A DNA stretch of 64,000 nucleotides, taken from contig JAETOL010000001.1 in assembly GCA_021771755.1 (NCBI GenBank), forward strand, positions 186,001-250,000. Reading direction: 5' to 3'. A program made the position numbers and the translations under genes. This document shows positions 58,719 to 64,000 of this stretch, one piece after another. Under the pieces are notes generated by a model. The model had not been told where the DNA came from. It ran no database searches and saw only the letters and a list, made by a program, of their open reading frames with translations. Position 1 is the stretch's first letter. Each line of letters begins with the position of its first letter. Source of the stretch: Lachnospiraceae bacterium. Lineage in GTDB: Bacteria; Bacillota; Clostridia; Lachnospirales; Lachnospiraceae.

Positions 58719-60980
58719 CATTTTCAATTCAATTTCTGTCCATTCTGTAAGGAATTTTTCCGGAATATAATCGCCCTCCATTTGCTCTCCATTTACGAGC
58801 AGCTTGACGCATCCTGATTGCACGTGCTTTTCATTAGAAACCACAATATGCAAATGTTTTCCCCTGAAATCTTTTTCTATTTCAAATCCATCCCATTCTT
58901 CCGGGATGGACGGGGAAATTCTGAGTCCGTAAAAATCAGGACGGATTCCCATAATTCCCTCCACACAGCCTACCATAACGGTAGAAGCAGTTCCTGTCAG
59001 CCAGTGTACGTGAGAGCGACCGAAGTGTGGACTTGCCTTTCCCTCTGTAAACTGTCCATAGCAATATGGCTCCAGTTTTCTGATTTCCGCACGGTCATTC
59101 TGTGCTGCAGGAGCATTTTCTTTAAAATACATAAACGCTCTGTTTCCATGACCAAGAAGAGCTTCTGCAAGAATAAGCCAACCCTGAGACTGGGAGAAAA
59201 TCCCTGCGTTTTCCTTTGTTCCGGCGTTATAAATAACAGCAAGCGCACCGTCAAAGGCATATTTATGATATGGCGGATCCATCAGAATCGCCCCATATTC
59301 CGTATTCAGGTTTTCATAAACCTTTTCAAGGGCTTTCTCCGCCTGACTCTCAGATGCAAATCCACTGATTACAGACCAGCTTTGAGGGTTCAGCCACATA
59401 TTTGCTTCCGGCGCTTCCCTGTTTCCGATTACTTCACCCTCCTCAGTAAATCCTCTGATAAACCGATCTTCGTTCCAGCATAATTTATTCAGAATTCCCC
59501 CAAATTTCTCCTGCTTTTCTTCCAGATAGGCGATATATTCTGTATCTCCCTTATATTCTGCAAACTTTTTCAGAATCGTCATCGCCAGATAAAACTGTAA
59601 CGCTACAAAAGTAGATTCCCCGTTTTTTCCCAAACGAAGACAATCATTCCAGTCTGCATACAGACCTGCCGGCATTCCATGCGGTCCCATATGATTCAGT
59701 GAAAATTCAACAGCTCTCTTCAAATGCTCATAAACAGTACCCTCTCCTTTGTTTGCAAAAGGAATTACTTCATCCACAAATGAAAGATTTCCTGATTCTG
59801 AAATATATTTGTAAACTGTAGGGAATAACCACAATGCATCATCTGCACGATATGCAGGATGTCCAGTTTCCTTCACATAGGATGCGTCGTCCGGCGTATC
59901 CTCATGTCCTGCATTATGAGTAAACTTTACAAGAGGCAGTCCACCTCCATTATCCACCTGAGCCGACAACATGAAACGGATCTTATCCACTGCCATCTCA
60001 GGTGCAAGGTGTATAATTCTTTTTACCTGAAAATGAGATAACTTTCCGTGCCAGTATGCAATAATCTCCTCCAGTTCCCGGTTGCATACTTCCTCTGGAT
60101 ATTCATATCTTTCCATTATCGTTTTTGCTTCTTCATTATACTTCATGCCAAGTAAAAATGTCAGTGTCTTTTCCTCTCCGGGTTTCAGCATAATTTCTGA
60201 TGTCAGCGCTCCACATCCATTCTCATTGCAGCTTAACTCATTTCCAAGATTTCCATTTTCCACACCGACCGGATTTCCATATCCGTGATATCTTCCGAGA
60301 AATTTTTCTCTATCCCCGCAATATGAAGCAACTTCACTTCCTGCAAGTCCGAAAAATCTCTCCACAACAACTTTATCGTCTACGTCCTTTCCATCTTCAA
60401 TCCCATCCAGATTTCCATGAACCAAATGTCTGATTCTGTTTTCCTCAAAAAGCGTCCGTGTAATAAACTGGGAATACTGAAGATTCACCTGATCCTGCTC
60501 ATAATTGCTGTTATTTGTAAATTCGGCATATCCTGTAATACTCAGATTTCTGTCCTCTTCTGAATTATTCTTTAATTTTAAACACCAGACCTCATATTCC
60601 TTATCCAGAGGCACATAATAAAGCGCCTCTGTGTGAATTCCGACATAGTCTGCGCAAATTCTTGTATATCCTGTTCCATGACAGCATTTACTTTTGTAGT
60701 CTTCTGTATTCTTTCCAACCGGCTGCCAGGATGCTGACCAATAGTCTTTCCTATCATTGTCACGAATATAAATATAACGTCCCGGCTGATCAAAACTGTT
60801 AAATACATAACGAATAATGCGCCCGTCAGCTCCGGATTTTGCAAAGCTGTATCCTCCTGCATTGTTGGAAATTACTGCCCCGTATTTTGGCGATCCCAAA
60901 TAGTTTGCCCATGGGGCCGGAGTATCTGGTCTTGTTATTACATATTCTCTTCTTTCATCATCAAAATAACCATACTGCAT
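58713..60980 (-). CDS. GH94 phosphorylase (cellobiose phosphorylase-like)
   Basis: The 755-residue protein starts MQYGYFDDERREYVITRPDTPAPWANYLGSPKYGAVISNNAGGYSF, close to the cellobiose phosphorylase start. Catalytic acid loop: GLYADWNDCLRLGKNGESTF. Phosphate-binding and barrel segments include HNAGHEDTPDDASYVKETGHPAYRADDALWLFP and the end FGRSHVHWLTGTASTVMVGCVEGIMGIRPD. It cleaves a beta-glucoside with phosphate to give glucose (or GlcNAc) 1-phosphate plus the second sugar. The family also includes chitobiose and cellobionic acid enzymes, and it is shorter than the usual about 810, so the substrate is open. It is 26 bases downstream of the other GH94 gene. Confidence 0.9.
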   Translation of the reverse strand: MQYGYFDDERREYVITRPDTPAPWANYLGSPKYGAVISNNAGGYSFAKSGADGRIIRYVFNSFDQPGRYIYIRDNDRKDYWSASWQPVGKNTEDYKSKCCHGTGYTRICADYVGIHTEALYYVPLDKEYEVWCLKLKNNSEEDRNLSITGYAEFTNNSNYEQDQVNLQYSQFITRTLFEENRIRHLVHGNLDGIEDGKDVDDKVVVERFFGLAGSEVASYCGDREKFLGRYHGYGNPVGVENGNLGNELSCNENGCGALTSEIMLKPGEEKTLTFLLGMKYNEEAKTIMERYEYPEEVCNRELEEIIAYWHGKLSHFQVKRIIHLAPEMAVDKIRFMLSAQVDNGGGLPLVKFTHNAGHEDTPDDASYVKETGHPAYRADDALWLFPTVYKYISESGNLSFVDEVIPFANKGEGTVYEHLKRAVEFSLNHMGPHGMPAGLYADWNDCLRLGKNGESTFVALQFYLAMTILKKFAEYKGDTEYIAYLEEKQEKFGGILNKLCWNEDRFIRGFTEEGEVIGNREAPEANMWLNPQSWSVISGFASESQAEKALEKVYENLNTEYGAILMDPPYHKYAFDGALAVIYNAGTKENAGIFSQSQGWLILAEALLGHGNRAFMYFKENAPAAQNDRAEIRKLEPYCYGQFTEGKASPHFGRSHVHWLTGTASTVMVGCVEGIMGIRPDFYGLRISPSIPEEWDGFEIEKDFRGKHLHIVVSNEKHVQSGCVKLLVNGEQMEGDYIPEKFLTEWTEIELKMS

Positions 60981-61006
60981 TTTATTTTTCCTCCTTTTTG
61001 TACCTT

Positions 61007-63709
61007 TTATCTATCCAATACAATCTCTATTTTATGTACAGACTCATTATCAAGCGCTTTAATCGTACTTTTTTCGATAAAAGCTTCAAATTCCGTATGC
61101 TTTATTTCACTCTTATTACAGAAAGCTTTTCTGATGCGATAATCTCCATATTTTAATTTTTGTACATTATAATAAACAACCTCGAATTTCTTTTCTCCAA
61201 AAGTAAGTCTGATAATGGCACATCCTTCTTCGTCAAATTGCTCACGCATAAGCTTTGGACATACTGTTAAAATTCCCGTTCTGCCATGTACACCAAATAC
61301 CTCTGTTATCATTGTCATCATATACCAGCTTGCCGCTCCTGTCAGATAGTGATACATCCCCCTTCCTGTACTGTTAAAATATTCCGGTATCCCCGGATAA
61401 ATTTTACTGGTTTCAAAATTCAACGCAGTATCTGCCAATGTCTGAAGCGCTTTATATCCTTCTTTTACAAACCCTCTCTTATAAAGGGCATTGGCATACA
61501 TCACTGTCATATGTGAAAAAACAGCTCCGTTTTCTTTTTCGCCATATGCAAAGCCAAACATTCTTCCCATATCAAATTTTAATTCATGAAAATCTGTATT
61601 CAGTCTGTATCCGCCAATTTCTGGCTTGTAAAGATAATGATCTGCTCCTGCACAGATTTTTGAAATCTGACCTTTATCCGCAGTACCGCTCATTATTGCA
61701 AACACCTGCCCGGTAAGCATCATCCTCACGCCACTGTCAAAAAATCCTTCCACTGCATTTTTATTGTCATCATAATAACTGTTAAACCATCCTTCGCCTT
61801 CTTCTCCTTCAATCCACTCTTGCTTTCTGATATGCTCCATCATCCAATCCGCTTTACCGTTAAGATTTTTAATCAACTCTTTCACGGATATAAGCGACTT
61901 TCTACCGCTGCTGCAATGCCTGCTGCATTTCAGATATTTCTTCAAAAGCTTTTTCTTTTCTTCTGTATTTTCATATAATTCACACCCTTCTGCTAAAAGG
62001 GGAACTGCCTCTTCCATAAATTCTATCTTTTCATACCCTGACTGCTTTTGAAGCATTTCCAAGCACCGTGCCAGTTCTTTCATATTTCCCGCATAGGTAC
62101 AGGTAAATGCAACACTCTCTCCGTTGTTTGACGCCATATCCAAAGCATCATTCCAGTCTGCGCCTCTCAGCAACATTTCATTGTGTTCACCGACCTCATA
62201 AAATGCACATAAATGTTCAATGAGAAGATGTTCGAGTACCGTTCCCCTGTAAATTTCACCATCTTCTCTCCTCTGACACATTCCATATGTTTCACTCCAG
62301 TCTGCATCTATATCCTGTCCACGCATAGACTGTGCATCCTTAAAATATGTTTCCTCTTCCAGAAGAATTTCTATATCACCAGTCTGATCAATATAAAGCT
62401 TTGTCGTCATAAATGGCCAGACTGCGTGATCCATCCATACACGACTGATTCCATTTCTATCTGCAATAAAATTCCCCTGACCATGCCCTATAATTGTGGC
62501 ATTTGTTCCATCAATTCGAACTCCTCCGTAATTTTTCAATATCATAGTTCGAACATCTCCCGGTTCCATCAGCAACAACGACAGACAATCCTGCCACAAA
62601 TCTCTCCATCCTCTTCCGCCCCGTCCATAATCATGATGCGGTAAAAAAGAACATCCGTAAATTCTTCTAAGAAACGGCTGGAAGCTTACCCAACGCATAA
62701 ATAAATCAAATCTGTTGTTTCCGGTGTAATAAGAAACATTTACCTTATTTTTCCAATAGTTTTGTGTTTCCTCAAGAAGCAAGTCTGACTTTTCCGAATT
62801 CCCATATGCTTCAACGAGTCGATTTGCATCTTTTTCTTCCTCTGTAATTCCCGCAAAGATCACATACTCTGCAGTCTGTCCCGGCGTCAGAGTAACTTCT
62901 TCAAATTTAATCCCTCCCAGAGCTTCTTTCCCTTCTGCTGTCGCCCCCTCCGGCACTCCCGGATAATTCTCATATACTGATCTTGGATGTGTAAATGTTC
63001 CTCCTTCTCCAAGGAAACCTTCTGTTATAGGATAAAAGGATTCTGGTGCCAGACCATTTTCCATAACTCCCTGTACAAAGTAAATCTTATGATTCTTTCT
63101 ATGACTTTTTTCATCAAAAGACATAGTAGGCTTTACGAAAACCCCATATTTCCCCGTTTTGACTCTGTGAAGCATAGATGTAACATTTCTGTGATCACGA
63201 ATATTATCTGCACTTCTTCCATAAATCGGTATCGCTGCAATAAATGTTATTTTCCGGTTCGTTTTTGCCAGATTTTTAATTTTAATTTTAATAACCTCTG
63301 TATTTTCATTTACCGGCACAAATGACGTTATTTCAGATTTTAATTCATATTTATCAGACATCCTTTTTACTGTATGACTCATGAAACCCGCAGTAAGCTC
63401 ACTTTGCTCCTGTTTATCCGTAAACTTCAAATTTTCCGCCTCTGCAGAAGCCCCTGTTGCAGACCAGCATCCGATTCCCTCAATCACACACCAGAAGTTT
63501 CTTGTAGAACGGTTATTATGAAGATTCTCCACACTCACCGGTTCTAAAAGAAAGGTTTCCTGATCTATTTTGCTGTCACCTCCCATATTAGGAGTTACCG
63601 CACTTTTCAACCCTTTTTCTCCCGCTATCGGGAAGTAAAGTCCGCTGTAATTTTCAGGATTCTTAATTGTAAAAGCTCCATCTTCTCCTGTGAAGTGAAT
63701 TTTACTCAT
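61007..63709 (-). CDS. GH94 phosphorylase (laminaribiose phosphorylase-like size)
   Basis: The 900-residue protein is only distantly similar to its neighbour but has the GH94 core: HHDYGRGGRGWRDLWQDCLSLLLMEPGDVRTMILKNYGGVRIDGTNATIIG, catalytic LLRGADWNDALDMA, EGWFNSYYDDNKNAVEGFFDSGVRMMLTGQVFAIMSG and the end FNSTGRGMYHYLTGAASWYMMTMI. Its length (about 900) and the motif set are as in laminaribiose/beta-1,3-oligoglucan phosphorylases, which is suggestive only. It is the first gene of the phosphorylase operon, with ribosome binding site GGAGGGAAATCAG before the ATG. Confidence 0.9.
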   Translation of the reverse strand: MSKIHFTGEDGAFTIKNPENYSGLYFPIAGEKGLKSAVTPNMGGDSKIDQETFLLEPVSVENLHNNRSTRNFWCVIEGIGCWSATGASAEAENLKFTDKQEQSELTAGFMSHTVKRMSDKYELKSEITSFVPVNENTEVIKIKIKNLAKTNRKITFIAAIPIYGRSADNIRDHRNVTSMLHRVKTGKYGVFVKPTMSFDEKSHRKNHKIYFVQGVMENGLAPESFYPITEGFLGEGGTFTHPRSVYENYPGVPEGATAEGKEALGGIKFEEVTLTPGQTAEYVIFAGITEEEKDANRLVEAYGNSEKSDLLLEETQNYWKNKVNVSYYTGNNRFDLFMRWVSFQPFLRRIYGCSFLPHHDYGRGGRGWRDLWQDCLSLLLMEPGDVRTMILKNYGGVRIDGTNATIIGHGQGNFIADRNGISRVWMDHAVWPFMTTKLYIDQTGDIEILLEEETYFKDAQSMRGQDIDADWSETYGMCQRREDGEIYRGTVLEHLLIEHLCAFYEVGEHNEMLLRGADWNDALDMASNNGESVAFTCTYAGNMKELARCLEMLQKQSGYEKIEFMEEAVPLLAEGCELYENTEEKKKLLKKYLKCSRHCSSGRKSLISVKELIKNLNGKADWMMEHIRKQEWIEGEEGEGWFNSYYDDNKNAVEGFFDSGVRMMLTGQVFAIMSGTADKGQISKICAGADHYLYKPEIGGYRLNTDFHELKFDMGRMFGFAYGEKENGAVFSHMTVMYANALYKRGFVKEGYKALQTLADTALNFETSKIYPGIPEYFNSTGRGMYHYLTGAASWYMMTMITEVFGVHGRTGILTVCPKLMREQFDEEGCAIIRLTFGEKKFEVVYYNVQKLKYGDYRIRKAFCNKSEIKHTEFEAFIEKSTIKALDNESVHKIEIVLDR

Positions 63710-63799
63710 CTGATTTCCCTCCTATATTCATATCACACTGTATTTTATGATTTATGTTACAAAAAAAAATGGGAAATAAAAATCAAATTGATAGGAAAA

Positions 63800-63817
63800 A
63801 TATCAGATTTATGATAT
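63800..63817. promoter_or_regulatory. Inverted-repeat operator ATATCA-N6-TGATAT (copy 2)
   Basis: ATATCAGATTTATGATAT lies 91 bp upstream of the GH94 operon start codon. The arms are identical to copy 1, and the preceding AAAA stretch is also shared. The remaining part of this 280-bp gap holds the right 23-bp repeat and AT-rich sequence. Confidence 0.75.
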
Positions 63818-63895
63818 ATTTTTTCAATCTATTTTCTCAAAACCAAGATTAGCTTCCTCCTATTCCCACACAGTTTACCAAACATTTTGAAATGA

Positions 63896-63918
63896 TTTAT
63901 GGAAATTTAATATTTCAA
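63896..63918 (+). repeat. Right copy of the 23-bp direct repeat
   Basis: Identical to 51918-51940, same orientation, 11,978 bp apart. Here it is flanked by TTTTGAAAT (about 63886-63894) and ends with ATTTCAAAA, so this copy forms a longer inverted repeat than the left one. It lies in the gap between the GH94 operon and the next plus-strand gene. Confidence 0.85.
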
Positions 63919-63990
63919 AAACTGTTATGAATTCTTTCTGTATGATAAACTATTGATAACTAATGTTTATGATGATTTTGGGAGAAAAAA

Positions 63991-64000
63991 ATGACAGAAA
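63991..64000 (+). CDS. Start of a further gene (partial, MTE...)
   Basis: ATGACAGAA follows GGGAGAAAAAA, a good ribosome binding site, and runs off the window. No function can be inferred. Confidence 0.4.

Noticed and set aside
1-64000. CRISPR array
   Set aside because: No set of three or more regularly spaced identical repeats and no cas gene was found.

Overview
The window looks like the chromosome of an anaerobic, gut-type Lachnospiraceae (Clostridia; Blautia/Ruminococcus-like). The reasons are the gene families (comEA / two-component / GerMN / comEC cluster, split LysO, FeoB-associated Cys-rich protein, YesMN regulators, GH94 phosphorylases, domain-swapped GH3), Gram-positive ribosome binding sites, and moderate G+C with clearly AT-richer blocks. 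No species can be named from the sequence alone. No rRNA, CRISPR array, transposase or phage structural gene was seen.

Region 1 (1-9.2 kb) is an AT-rich accessory island. It holds the end of a probable ImmA/IrrE peptidase gene, two convergent paralogous small-protein genes (one behind a promoter whose spacer is a LexA box), a LlaJI/McrBC-like restriction pair, a C5 cytosine methyltransferase with an HTH domain, an unrecognised protein that could be a nuclease, a Vsr mismatch endonuclease and a GIY-YIG protein. The island's right edge falls inside comEC, leaving only its N-terminal part.

Region 2 (9.2-31.5 kb) is core genome: GerMN lipoprotein, WalRK-like two-component system, comEA, transporters, a solitary serine recombinase, a diguanylate cyclase, and the arginine genes argCJBD facing argG across a promoter region with ArgR-box-like sites. 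After argG lies about 550 bp of long inverted repeats. A guanine-type riboswitch then controls guanine deaminase and a purine permease, followed by split lysO, a DtxR/MntR regulator, a truncated sigma-70-like protein and a YARHG protein.

Region 3 (31.5-42 kb) has a candidate C-rich small RNA, a small Asn-rich protein, a housekeeping operon (two phosphodiesterases, RNA methyltransferase, XTP/dITP pyrophosphatase), five tRNA genes plus a tRNA fragment fused to tRNA-Pro, a uracil permease, a TagF-type/GT4 fusion and a glycogen debranching enzyme.

Region 4 (42-64 kb) is carbohydrate use. A YtfQRT/YjfF-type sugar ABC system with an FGGY kinase sits beside a YesMN-type two-component system. Next comes a self-contained oligosaccharide module: binding protein, two permeases and GH3 beta-glucosidase in one operon, a divergent AraC regulator, and a two-gene GH94 phosphorylase operon. 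The two operon promoter regions share an ATATCA-N6-TGATAT site, and a 23-bp direct repeat brackets the whole 12-kb module, suggesting a transferable unit for importing beta-glucosides and splitting them by phosphorolysis or hydrolysis.
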